In this document: piece after piece, positions 31,015 through 42,539 of the stretch
Numbering within the stretch: the first letter of the stretch is position 1
Layout: each line of letters opens with the position of its first letter
From: Lagopus muta
Taxonomy: Eukaryota > Chordata > Aves > Galliformes > Phasianidae
Assembly: GCF_023343835.1 (NCBI RefSeq)
Contig: NC_064433.1
Span: 71,900,823-71,964,822 of the forward strand
Length of the DNA: 64,000 nucleotides
Direction of reading: 5' to 3'
Position numbers and translations under genes: made by a program
The notes under the pieces: model-generated
Told to the model about the DNA's origin: nothing
Database searches by the model: none
What the model saw: the letters and a program-made list of their open reading frames with translations, nothing else

Positions 31015-34000
31015 GTAATCTCTGCACCCTGGTGTGCACATGCGTCCCTGTCTGTTTTCAAAACAGAGACTGCTGAGTCACCTGGAGTTGGACAGACGCA
31101 ACCTTACAAGTAGTGATTCAGAGCTGTCTCTTGCACCGTGTGATGGGAAGGACTGAAGGGTTTGGCAGTAGCATAGCAGTCTAAAGGCTTTGGCTTTGCT
31201 GGCAGCAGCCCCCCAGCTGTGGCACAGCTTGGCAGCCTCTCTACTTCTTGGTGATCCTAGAATCTGGCACAGGGAGCTGCTATAGGAAGAGTGAGGAGAA
31301 TGGGACTGTGAGCAAATGCAGGTGATTGAAGCCACAGCTGTGGGGAAATGGGAATTAGGCATCAGCTGAGGACTGAGATGTGGCCATCTGCCATATGTGG
31401 TCACTTTCACCTCTGTGTAAAGTAATGGTGGATTCCCATTTTTCCTTTAAATCATAGTGTTCTAGGAGCTCCGGTCTCTACAAACAGCCATCAGTACTGG
31501 TAGTGGAAATTCTATTTAAAATAACAAAACAATACAAAAGAAAAATCTATTGGTTTTTTGTAAATTTTAGCTTCAGTACTCTACGTGGTAAGAAGTTTTA
31601 CTACTCATAATAGAGGTGTTCAGTCCATCAGAGCTAGGGATTGCTGAAAAAGATTGCTGTTAGTTTGTGCTTTTATAAAAATCCCAGTGTTTCGTAGGTC
31701 TGCATTGTTGTGAAGTGTTTACCAGAAAAAAATGGCAGGAAGATGGTCAGAAATTTCTCAATTCATGAGACTATTTGGACCTAGTAAACATTCAGCATCT
31801 TGATTGATTTATTTATTTTTCTTTTAATGTTTCTGATGAAGTTGCTATTCAGAAACTTGTTTAGGGAGCTAGTGTTGATGAAGACCCAAGAAGAGTCCTT
31901 CTCCCCAGGAAAGGCTGTGGCTGCTCGGCCTTAGTTGTGTTGAAGAGACAGCAAAATACAGGCTTTTACTTCACTGAAACAAAATATCAAAAATAAATTT
32001 TTTGCTTAAGAATGAAAATTCTCTTTTCTGGCCAGCAAATTGAAGTAGCAGCCAGAGACCCCAACCATTGGCATGAATGCTTTGAATTAGTGTAGTAAGT
32101 CCGTAATTTCTCTTCCAGTTGAGCTTGCATGCTAAAATGCCTCAAAAACAGGTTTGACCTAAAATGACCAATTTCCTACTTCAAGCTTCTTTCACTGCCT
32201 GTGTTTATCATTGTGAGAAATTCGCTGAAATTTTGCCTACCTGGTCAGTCATTGGAATTGATTGGAAACATAGGGTGTGTCTGGTTTGTTGGAAAGACAC
32301 TGTACAAATAACTGCTATGAGGTGTTTAGCTTTTAAACGCTGTGAACAGCTCTTTCTGTGTGTGTATTTCTTGCAGTCTGTTGGTAATCTCTGGAGGCAC
32401 CTTTGGGGACTGAGCTGTTTTGGTAGGCCTGGTCTATACAGCATTGCCTGCCAAAATTGCAGAAACCACGTTAGACTCAGTAGAAAAGAATGACAGATCA
32501 AACCAATCAGTGTCTCCTGTAGAAGCCCTGTTTTGATCAAATTATGAATTTTGGTATTGGTTTGCGTGGTGTCCATAACCAAGGTACGTGTTACTATGTG
32601 AAATAACTCTGCAGCGTGGCAAATGAGAGGGGTTTTAAAAATGTACGGTTAAAGGCCCCTTTTTTTTTTTTTTTTTTAATTTATTACCTGACTGTTCAAA
32701 TTCTAGATGAGCCTTTTGCTTTCACACTTTCCCATTTTTTCTAGGATATATAGTCATTACATGAAAGAAATAAATGATTGATTTCTTCTGTTATTAATAT
32801 TTTCATCTGCACTACCTTGCCAACAATCTTTTAAGCTCACAACACCTGGCAGGTGTTACTCAGCATGGGATTTCATATTGGCAATTTATGTTGGAAAAGG
32901 AGCATGCAAATAGATTTTTTGAAATAGTCACCAGTCTTACATTTCAGTGTGCCGATTGTAGGCTAATAGGGGCAAAATCATATTGCCTTCTAGGCTGGAT
33001 GGCAGCTAATGAGGATGTAGCTTCATGAACAAAGAGTAGGGGAAATCTTTTTCATGGAAACTCTACTAATCCCATCATAAAACTTGTTAACTTCAACATC
33101 TTTGTGGAGTCTCAACCCTGAAGTTTTTTTTTTCTTTTTTTAGCTTTTCTAACCTAACATTTCAACTCTCTGAAACTACCAGATTGACCAGCTGAGCAGC
33201 TTGTGGCCAAAATCCAAAAAAGGATGGCTTGTGCTGTGGGAGATAAGAAGGGAAAAGGAATTTTTGTACTCAGTGTTTACATTCAACAGGAGCAGCACTG
33301 ATTCTAATCTGCTGATGAGATGAGATGTAGTTTGCTTGGTATTGCATTTTTAGTTTGTTGTGCTGCAGTGAAAACAAGCAGGGCAGTTGCCTAGTATACT
33401 GCTTAGGTAATTGGCTTGTTTGGCTGTCTACCAAGTTAGTTGATGTCAGCTGATACAATTACATATTGTGGGTGTGTCTTTTACATACCTTGAGAGAAAG
33501 TTCTACTTCTCACTGAAGTGGGTTTGACTTCAGACAGCATTTTAGCAGTATTTAGATTTGGCCTTTGTGACTGGAACCATGTGTTGGCTTTAAGAGAAGA
33601 ATGAGAAGAATAAGAGTTATGGATATAGTTATGGATATAACTGTGTTTATTTCATTTGAATCAAGTATTTTGCCCTCAAAGAACTTGTGAATCCTAAAAT
33701 TTAACTATTTAACTCTTTAACTATTTGCTTTATTATAATGTGGAAACTGAGGATGTTGGGATCCGTTATGCATGCATAGGTGAAATATTCCCAACTTACC
33801 TCTAAATAGAAAAAAACTGTCAGATATATGCTGAATGCTCTGATTTGTGTTATAGCTTTTAGTTCTTTCTAGGCATAGAGATTTTACTACAATCATTTTA
33901 AATTCGTTTATAATAGGTAGCTCCCATATATTATTCCTGCAATGCCCATGTAAATTTGAGAAAATATTATGTCCTTTTTTTACGTACAAAAATTAGATAA

Positions 34001-37000
34001 AATAATTTGCCCAGGTTCATAGGGAGCTGGTGTCTGAGCCAGGAATTTCTCATCATCTGAGGCAAAATCTGATGCCAGCCATAACTAATCCCTAACAGAT
34101 CATAGTTTCTAGATCTCTAATTTTTTTTTCATTCTAGAGGTGTTGCTGTGCTTGGAATAGTGTCTTCAGAGAACTACATGGACTTCTTTGAGGAAGAAAC
34201 TTCATGTAAAGGTTGCCTAAGACTACTTGGGGTCTTTGGGGATAGGAAGGTAATAAGGAAATTTGAGGTTCAAGTCATGTATTTCAGTACCTTTCCATAC
34301 TCTTTTTTTTTTTTTTTCTTTTTTTTTCTTTCTTATGCTAGCAGCTTAAATTGACCATGTAGAAATAATATAGGATTTCTACTGCATGTTCCAGTCACAG
34401 CTGTGTATTTCATGTTTATTTTCTTTCAGCACTCTCATGGCAGATAAATCTTCTAGTCTTGGAAGACCCTTTTAAGCCCCTGGCTGAGATTATATACATG
34501 CACTTAGAATATGGTTTTTTGTGAGCCTTCTCTGCCTGAACTGCTGCCACTCCGGGGACTCTTACAGGAATGCAAGAGAGAATGTTCCTAGGGATTGGTA
34601 ATGGGTTAGGAGACTTCCTCTTTCTTTGTTTGTGTGGTGTTTTTTTTTTTTTTTAATCATTTTTTTCCCCTTTAAAATTGCACTTTGCTGGGGGTGAAAA
34701 TAGTTTTTTCCAAAAATTTTCAGGTAAAAAATATACGTGTCGCATCTATCACAAATATATCATCCATGCTTCCAAAGCTCAAGAATGGAAGCAGTGTGTT
34801 CTGCAGTCATATAAAGGATGTATAAAGAATAGTTCATGCAATAAATGTGAAGTGCTTTGGAATTAACTTATTTCCATACTTAGCTACCTCCCTGATCAGA
34901 AAATCCTCTCAAATTTCTAAGCTAGCTTCTTATATACTAAATGAGTAAGGTCACTGTCAGTGAACAAAATAGGACTTGCTCTCTTCATAGCCAGTGGTCT
35001 CTTATAGACAGGTTATATGGTTGTTAATGCAATCCTGAGCAACCTACACTTTTCACAAAATGTTTGGGAAGTTATGCATTCCGACTGGTCCTTGTACATT
35101 AGATTATTTTTCCTTCCTGCATGAAGCACTCTGCACTTCTTTCAATGAATGAAAAAAGTTGTAATTTGAACTGCTGTAGAACCTGCTCTTGATTGTGTTC
35201 CTGGGACAACTTTCAAGAGGAAATGAACATCTTTAGAAGATGTAGCCATATTCCAACAAGAAGGGATAATCACTAGAGAGTATTTCATGTTCCTGAGTTT
35301 AGGTAACTCACATAAGTGAGTGGAGTTACCACAGCTGAATCTGACAAACTTTTAAGCTTGATTGTTTCCAAGCTGTAGTCCATGGAACACTTGTTATGGA
35401 GAGCTTGTTATAGAGAGCTGGCTCCATGTTTGTTGTTGTTGTTTCCAGCTTCTCCACCACATTAAGAGTGTAGAAATACACAAAGTATTTCTTCATGTTC
35501 TCTCTCCATAAAAACACCTGCTGTTACTGGCAAGGAAAGGTGAATGGGAGTTGTTTTTCATAACGTATTGGGCTGTTGTCCAAACATTCATGTAAAGCGT
35601 GCTAATAGGTACTTGTTGCAGCTTTTGAGTAACATATACCATAAATCTGAGATACTTGCACTGATTGTCATCCATTTTAATGAATGTTGGAAGTGGTTGA
35701 ATCACTCGAGCAGGAGTTAAAATTATTGGCTTACCAGAGAAGTGAGTGTCAATTAGGAAACCTGAATTCTTATGTATTTGGACACTTGTTTTTCATGTCT
35801 TATCTTCTAGAAGTTATAGCATGTACAAGTGCTACTCTGAAAGTAATGTCTCATATTTTGTTACGTTAGTCCACAGCATTTGAGGTGGATGTTGGTGGTA
35901 TGGCAGTACAGGTTGAACCTTCCTGATGATAGGCCATTAAATTTTGTTGCCGTGTGACAGATGGCAGCAAGGAAAGTTTGACAAAATGGCATCTGGCGTG
36001 GAAGTGCCTATGAAACAGAGGTGTGAAACTGAATTCCTCCACACAGGAAAAAATAGCACCTAGTTGACATCCATTGAGGGTTGCTGAACATATGGAGACC
36101 AAGCAATGGATGTTAGCACAGTGAGGTGGTGAGTGGTGTGTTTCAGCAGTGGTGACAGCAACAGTGTGTTGCTTCTGTTGGTGTGGATAAAAATCCATAT
36201 ACGTGCAGCATGGATGCTCCTTTTCATTGCTGGAGAGTGCGTAGTTAGTGGTGGTGACCATGTTGAAAAAAGGTGTTCAGTAGCTGAGAATTTGCTCTGT
36301 CAAATAGTGTTATTGTTCTCTTTGCATCTATTGCAGTTCCACAGAAATAAACAGGAGGCATTACTTTTGCAGCAATTAGCATATTAAATGTTACTAGAAA
36401 ATTTTACAATAATGAAACACCGTCTCTGTGTGTACGAACTCATTTTGTAAGCCAAAAACCCTGTACCATCTCCATCATGGACACAAAGTTGCAGACTTTC
36501 TAATGTTGATTTTAAAGGATGTTTGGAAAATGAAGTTTTACTATGGTTTGGGTTGTTGTTGGTGGTGGTGGTGGTGGTGGTTTGTTTGTTCTTTTTTGTG
36601 TCTGCTAGTTTATGGACTTTTTTTCTCCATCATAAGTCTTACAAGAGATAGATTACTTTAAAAATAATTATGTTTTTGAAATGATTATCCTCATTTTGTG
36701 CCCACAATTGATCACCATAAAAAAAAAAAAAAAAAAAGGGGCAATTAATTCCTTCAAAGAAGCTTTTTAGTTTTCAAAGCTTTCTCAGGATGACAGGAAC
36801 AGAATGATTCCATCTGGAAACAATTTTTTTTTTTTTTTTTTTTCCTGAATACATTTAATGAAAAGAAGTTGCAGAACAGTCTGCAGCTAGAGGTTTGTTT
36901 TGTCCAGATAAAACCCTGCAAAACTGCTTGGTGGTAAGTTTTTAATCTTGGATTCATGGGGAATGAAATTTACTTTACAGCTCAGCAGGCCAGTGCAGTG

Positions 37001-40000
37001 CTAAAGCACCACAGATTTGCAGATATAATGCAGTTCCCCATTTGTTTTTGTGTTAATCTGTTGCACACCAATGACTTTCATGCACTTAGTTAATCAGGAT
37101 ACTGTGTGGTAAAATCTCGTGGATTTGGCTTGAGATGGGCAGTACAGAAGGAATAACCTTGCTTAGATGATGGCATAGACTTGTGAGCAGGACTGTTTCT
37201 GAAGAAAGACTTTATGAGACCATCTTCCACAGCCAAAAGGGACAGATTGAACTTCAGATCCTCCATGCTTGCATTCTGCTATCCACAGACTACTTATTTC
37301 TATATTGACTTAAAACTGTGAGATGTAAGGCTTCTTGCACTTCAGTAACTGGGCAGTTACCCTTTGTTATGGATGAAATATAACAACCTAATTAAGTAGA
37401 ATAAGAAATAAAAACAGATCATCATCTATGAAGTGCAGTGTATTTTGTTCAGCTATGAATGGAACATTAATTTACAGATACATCTTCCTTCATTGGGATG
37501 GAGAGTGTCTTTAGCAGTCTAAATTAATGCTAAATGAGGTACAGGAGTTTCTCTTTTTTCTCTAGTGCAGGATGCAATTCAGTGTTTACCACATTACATT
37601 TCTATTTGTTAAGGTTATTAAAGAGACTGTATAACAGAATGTGTATGCATTCCTACACTTGATAGTCCTGTTTGAAATTTCTGTAATTTTAACTGAAATA
37701 ATCTTCTTGACTATGTTTTTATACATAATATATTTGTCTGTGCTAAAGGTACTTTAGTAAAATGTACTTCAGTATTAAAAATGAGTCATCTGCCAAACAG
37801 ATTAGTTAACGAAACATTTACAGCTCAAACTGCCATAGACTGAAATCCAAAATAAAATATTAATTAGTCTCAGCATCAGCATCATTTATATCAAAATGCC
37901 ACTGTTTGCTGTCCTGAAAAATTAAAGTGTAATAACAGGATTTTGGACATGCACTGGACGCTTCAGATTCTGTAAAATATTAATTGATACAATGTGATGA
38001 TAAATGTGTTGGAGCCTGATTGGGAAGAAGTTTCTTTCTTCTGTTTTTCTGTACATTTGTTTAACCTATTTCAGTGCTGCGATCTTTGTCTTTCAGGTCA
38101 AATTTTAAGCTGTTGGCTGTAAATGGAAAACTCTATGCCATTGGTGGTCAATCCCTTTCCAATGTGGAGTGCTATAACCCGGAAAATGACTGGTGGAGTT
38201 TTGTAGCATCCATGCCAAATCCTCTTGCAGAATTCTCAGCTTGCGAGTGCAAGGGCAAGATTTACGTTATTGGAGGATACACCACACGAGGTAGAAAGCT
38301 TTTTTTATTATTATTTTCAACTGGTGTCATGAAACAAACCCGTGAAATGAAATAAAAAAAAAAATTAGTTCTGTTGTACTGGCATCAAGTTGTGGGCTTT
38401 TTCACAGTCTGTACCTAGGAGCTGTAATTCTGCATGCCAAACATAGGTACTTGAAAACTGGATAGCTGTCTGTAATTTCCCATATGACTAACTGGTATTT
38501 GAACCTGCAACTCTGCTCTTTGATAAAATAGACCAGTCGGTACTGCAGAATGCAGCTTAGTTCTCCTCCTCTTAGATTTTGGTCATATAGTAGAAAGAAA
38601 GGTCTCAACAGGTAGACCTTTGTGGAAAAATATGAAAAGCACAATATAAACAATATAGACTTTTAAATATTTGTTACAGTTCATATAGCATTTCATTTTT
38701 TGTTTTTGTTTTCCTGTGCATATAAAAGAAACTTGGGCTTTGTACTGAGTAAATGAGGGCTACATCACAGAGTTCCATTTCATGTGCCTTGTCTCAAATA
38801 GTAGCATCCCATTTTTTCCTCAGAAGTTTACTGCTGTGGAAAGACATGTGAACTTAATGTTTCCAGGAATGTTGGGATTTTTTTTGCCACCCTAGTGAGT
38901 CAGGGAATTATTCATTGTTTATAGGCAAAGATCATTTATATGTGGATTTTTGATCAGCATTTTTATATAGCACTGTTAATATGTTTCCTGTTTTTTTTTC
39001 TTTATTTAATGTGGATTAAGTGTACAGGAAGATGAGTAATAAGCAATGACCAAAGGTTATTACAGTGCAAGAAAATGTTGTAGCAGCACCTGCAAAGCCA
39101 TGCTGCTCATGAACTTCATTTATGACAGTTATATTTATGGCTATCTATACCTGTGCTCTTACATAACTTGTTAGTGTGTCACCATCTGCTGTTCCACTTT
39201 GGAGTTCGTCTGGAGGTCATTGCGCAGAATAGCTTGTAATACAGAGCGGATTTTATTGAAAAACCAAACTGGAGTCTGCAAGCCTGTTACCACTTGTCAC
39301 TTGGGTTTGTATTTAAGTTCTGGTCTCTGGAGGTTGAAACTGAATTTACTAGCTAAAAGCTCACGCGAATTCTTTGTTAATTTAGTGAAGCCTTCAATGA
39401 GGATGCTGCCCTGGACTACCCGGCAGTAAAATCAGGGAGGTAGTGTAACAATTTTGCAGATAACAGTGTTGCAAACACATCCAATGAGTTGTAGCTGAAG
39501 CAGAGACAGGACTTCAGCTTCTCTCTCTACTTTCATTTGGTACTGTTGCATGGATTTCCTGGTCTCTAAATGAGTTTGACCTAGTGCATTTCTCTCTTTA
39601 TGAGGTACTGAAAACGAGCCCTTAGGTTATCCATGCCTCTTGATGGAATATAGCTGGCTTTATGAATGTTATTCCCTAAAACCTTGATTTGTGGATTGAA
39701 ATGCAAAGTTCAGCTTGGATGATAAATCACCACTTGACAGCTATTAATGAAGCATACAATTATTATGATAATTTGATTTATCTGTGATCACCAAGTAGAG
39801 TGTTGTTCAATTTACCTTTTCATTAAAAATATCTTGCATGTCAATCAGAGGCAAAATCACAATTATTAGGTAATAGCTAGGATTTATGCTGCTAAAGTGT
39901 ACTTTACCAGATCATTTGCATCATTCAATAGGACAGCAGCAGCTGAATTTTTCCTGCTATGGTAGAATAAAATGTCCTAGCTTTATCACTAGGGACAAAG

Positions 40001-40576
40001 ACTCACAGTTCTCAGTAATCTATTTCTTCCCTGTCACTTATTCTTTTGCACTGTCCATAATAATGGCTAATACAGTTCATGAACATGAATAAGTGCCATT
40101 TATTTATTTGTAAATCTCTCTCCTCTGTTTCAGACAGGAATATGAACATCTTGCAATACTGTCCTACTTCTGATTCTTGGACCAACTTTGAACTCTGTGA
40201 TGTCCATGTTCGGAAACAACAGATGGTCTCTGTTGAAGAAACAATCTATCTAGTAGGAGGTTGTATTCATGAACTTGCACCAAACCAAAAGTCCAGCCAA
40301 AGTGAAGATGTGTTAACTGTGCAGTCTTATAACACTGCTACCAAAGAATGGCTCTACCTCAAAGAGAACGCATCAAAGTCTGGTCTTAACTTGACTTGCA
40401 CTCTACACAACGATGGAGTTTATATATTGAGTAGGGATATTACTTTATCTACGAGCTTGGAGCACCGTGTTTTTCTGAAGTACAATATATTTACAGACAG
40501 TTGGGAGTCACTGAGACGCTTTCCAGCCTTTGGACAGAACATACTGATCTGTTCTATGTATTTGCCTGATGTGTGA
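30146..40576 (+). CDS. KLHL42: KLHL42 (KLHDC5), BTB-Kelch CUL3 ligase adaptor (3 coding exons)
   Basis: The CDS joins 30146-31014, 38097-38290 and 40134-40576: 869 + 194 + 443 = 1506 nt, or 501 residues, against about 505 recalled for human. Residues 24-125 form the BTB domain (VQIRLGDKCYPV, LIEQSDYFRALYRSGMREA). Residues 130-180 are BACK-like. Kelch repeats follow from about 187, with glycine pairs in FIIGGYR, YAIGGQ, YVIGGYTT and YLVGGC. Known family role: KLHL42 recruits substrates to the CUL3-RBX1 ubiquitin ligase, and the microtubule-severing protein katanin p60 is a reported target. Both introns are phase-consistent with consensus GT-AG ends. The ATG at 30146 is chosen because it is the first in the exon; an alternative is codon 9. 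All three exons are intact. Confidence 0.96.
31015..35823. other. KLHL42: KLHL42 intron 1, 5' part
   Basis: Unique intronic DNA with several T-runs (near 32659-32677, 33125-33141 and 34303-34329). No nested gene was recognised. The longest frames (31078-31410 minus and 32208-32582 minus) lack domains. Confidence 0.55.
35824..36378 (+). mobile_element. Mariner (Galluhop-type), internally deleted
   Basis: The left end after TA reads 'gctactctgaaagtaatgtc' at 35831-35850. The right end reads 'aggaggcattacttttgcag' near 36353-36372. The transposase remnant near 35993-36050 (MKQRCETEFLH-like) and a later SSGDSNS block are frame-broken. About 555 bp, inside KLHL42 intron 1 in gene sense. Confidence 0.88.
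36379..38096. other. KLHL42: KLHL42 intron 1, 3' part
   Basis: Intronic DNA with an A-run at 36719-36737 and a T-run near 36825-36843, otherwise unique. No gene was recognised. Confidence 0.5.
36552..36583. repeat. (GTT)/(GGT) trinucleotide microsatellite
   Basis: Three GTT-type units followed by about seven uninterrupted GGT units and a GTTT tail, within KLHL42 intron 1. Confidence 0.85.
38097..38290 (+). CDS. KLHL42: KLHL42 exon 2 (Kelch repeats)
   Basis: The acceptor is gatctttgtctttcag at 38081-38096 and the donor is ACACGAG|GTAGAAA. It encodes SNFKLLAVNGKLYAIGGQ, SNVECYNPENDWWSF and AEFSACECKGKIYVIGGYTT, Kelch blades matching the KLHL42 family. Confidence 0.95.
38291..40133. other. KLHL42: KLHL42 intron 2
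   Basis: A 1.84-kb intron of unique AT-rich DNA. No repeat family or gene was recognised. Confidence 0.6.
40134..40576 (+). CDS. KLHL42: KLHL42 exon 3 (last Kelch repeats, stop)
   Basis: The acceptor is ctctctcctctgtttcag ending at 40133. The exon completes codon 355 as Asp (G|AC) and continues RNMNILQYCPTSD to the C-terminus YLPDV, with TGA at 40574-40576. It includes VSVEETIYLVGGC and STSLEHRVFLKYNIF. Confidence 0.95.
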
Positions 40577-42539
40577 GATGTGTAATGGCATCAGGTTTTT
40601 CTTTGCAGCTCATTAATCATTCTCAGAAGACGTATTACTCCCTCTGTGTAATTCCAGTTTCAGAATGTAATACCTATGTGATTGCATAACATAGGTATAA
40701 AATACAGATTCTTCTCTTAAAAGGTTTCAAAATCCATTATTAAGAGCAATAGCTCTAGAAATGGTTCTAAGGTTTCAGTTTAATTTTCCTTTATTTTGTA
40801 TTTAAATTTCACCAAATATTGTTTACAACTTAAACATAAATTTTTATGTTGGTAACTAATGAAGGATATAGTTCCAAAGGCAAAACTGGTTATTCTCATT
40901 TTATTTTCCATCATTATAGACAACACAGAAGAGAGAGTACACATGGTGAAAGTGAATATCATTAAATAAAATAAATGCTATGTAAAATACTGTATATAAG
41001 AGAAATCAAAAAAGGAATTTTTTTTTTTAAATACAATTTTTACACAAACTGTGTTCTATTGAGCGCATAATGTTAAAAATTGCTTACACTCTCATGTTAT
41101 TCTCTCTTCTACAGTCACAAGTGAGAGTTTCAAGTGTTCCAGCAAGTAGATATCACCAAGAAACATCCCCTGAGTTTTTTTTCATAAAATGATTCACGAG
41201 GGACTGGGAAGAATTACCTGGAGACTGAAGTTTCTGTCTGGATTTTACACACTGCTTTAATGGCAGTTAGCAGAATTTATGGTTGCCATTATGACAAAGG
41301 TAAAAAGTCTGCAAATTTAAATGAAGGAGTTCGCTCATCTTCCAGAAGATATTCAGTTTTAGTTATCCTGTTTTCTGCAGTGCTGAATATTGAAAATCAA
41401 ATTATAGAAACAAAGAAACAGGTGTTAGTAGCAAGCTGCATTGTAGGAAGATATACATGAGTACACACTGCGGTGAATCTGCACCAGGCACTTACTGCTT
41501 GATAACAGTCACCTAGGGCAAAAGAGGAGACTGAATCACTTGATGGGCAGGGTTCATTTTGTAAACGACTTCCTTATGACACCAGCTCTAACAGGTGTAT
41601 GTGGATGTTGATTTTCTTGTTTTACCAGTAGCCTGATAGATATAACCAGTTTGCTACCTGAAGTTTGTTCGTTTCTCCAAAGAGCATAAGGGGATAGTCG
41701 CCATAGATTCTCATTTGTGTTTCCTACATTCTGCGTATTGCTTGAGACTCTTTTCTTTTTGGAGCTGACAGGTCCAAAAAGACCTTCCTCCTGAAGGCCT
41801 TGGTTGTTATCATGGGAAGGTTTCACAACTGCAGCCTTTGGGAAAGAGAGAACCGGATTAGGTATATATTGAACAGATTGCACTGATGTTGATTTTTGTG
41901 CCAGCTCTTTCTCGAAATGATGATATGTTATTCACTTGAATGTGTTCCTATCAAGGGGAGATATTTTTTTCCCCTTTTGAAATTCAGGAATCTGAATTGA
42001 CTTTTGAAAATGGATGCCTGTTGTGCAGAGAAGGGAAAGACTGCAATGGTTCCCTCAAGGTTCTTTTAACTCCCATCTTTTCCATGGTCTTGAAATAAAT
42101 TGAAGCTAAAAGAACTATCAGACAATTATCTCTCACACATTTTGTGCTTAGGTGCATAACTTTGATGCTTCTGATTATGTATAGCAACCCAAATAGAAAA
42201 TTCCAGGAAACTCTGTTTGTCTAGTGTGGACACTAACCAAGGTACTTTGAATATCCAGAATTAACCTTCTGGGTGGTATTTTTGCAGTCTGGCAGAGCAT
42301 GTTATGCTTAAGCCCCAAATAGTGTCTGCCATTCATCTGTGTGCATGAATTTCACGAGTTTTAGCCTTTGTCTATTTGTTAGTTTTCATTCCTTTGAAAA
42401 CTTCATGCACTGAGCGGCTGCTGTGTTATGACAGTTGCATCAGACCAAAAAATGGCTTTTCTACAATGAAGAAATAGGGTGACTTTCCTAAAATTCTTAA
42501 GTGATTTGTTTTTAACTTTTATAAGTGTTTTACAATAAA
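40577..42539 (+). other. KLHL42: KLHL42 3' UTR (extent uncertain)
   Basis: Downstream of the stop, AATAAA hexamers occur at 40965-40975 (two overlapping), 42094-42099 and 42534-42539. The last is followed by the GT/T-rich 'ttctattgtctggttata'. Long 3' UTRs are usual for this gene, so the distal site is a plausible end, but transcript data would be needed to choose. Confidence 0.45.
41554..41922 (-). other. Unidentified minus-strand open frame in KLHL42 3' flank
   Basis: The minus strand is open for about 123 codons, starting near HHFEKELAQKS and ending GVIRKSFTK at 41554. Composition looks protein-like (for example NENLWRLSPYALWRN), but I recognise no family. No ATG opens the frame. A TGA lies just upstream, and an adjacent frame gives a better continuation. 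It could be an antisense exon, an old pseudogene or chance. Confidence 0.2.

Noticed and set aside
31078-31410. 110-codon minus-strand frame in KLHL42 intron 1
   Set aside because: No motif and no conserved signals; sits right after the exon 1 donor in ordinary intron sequence.
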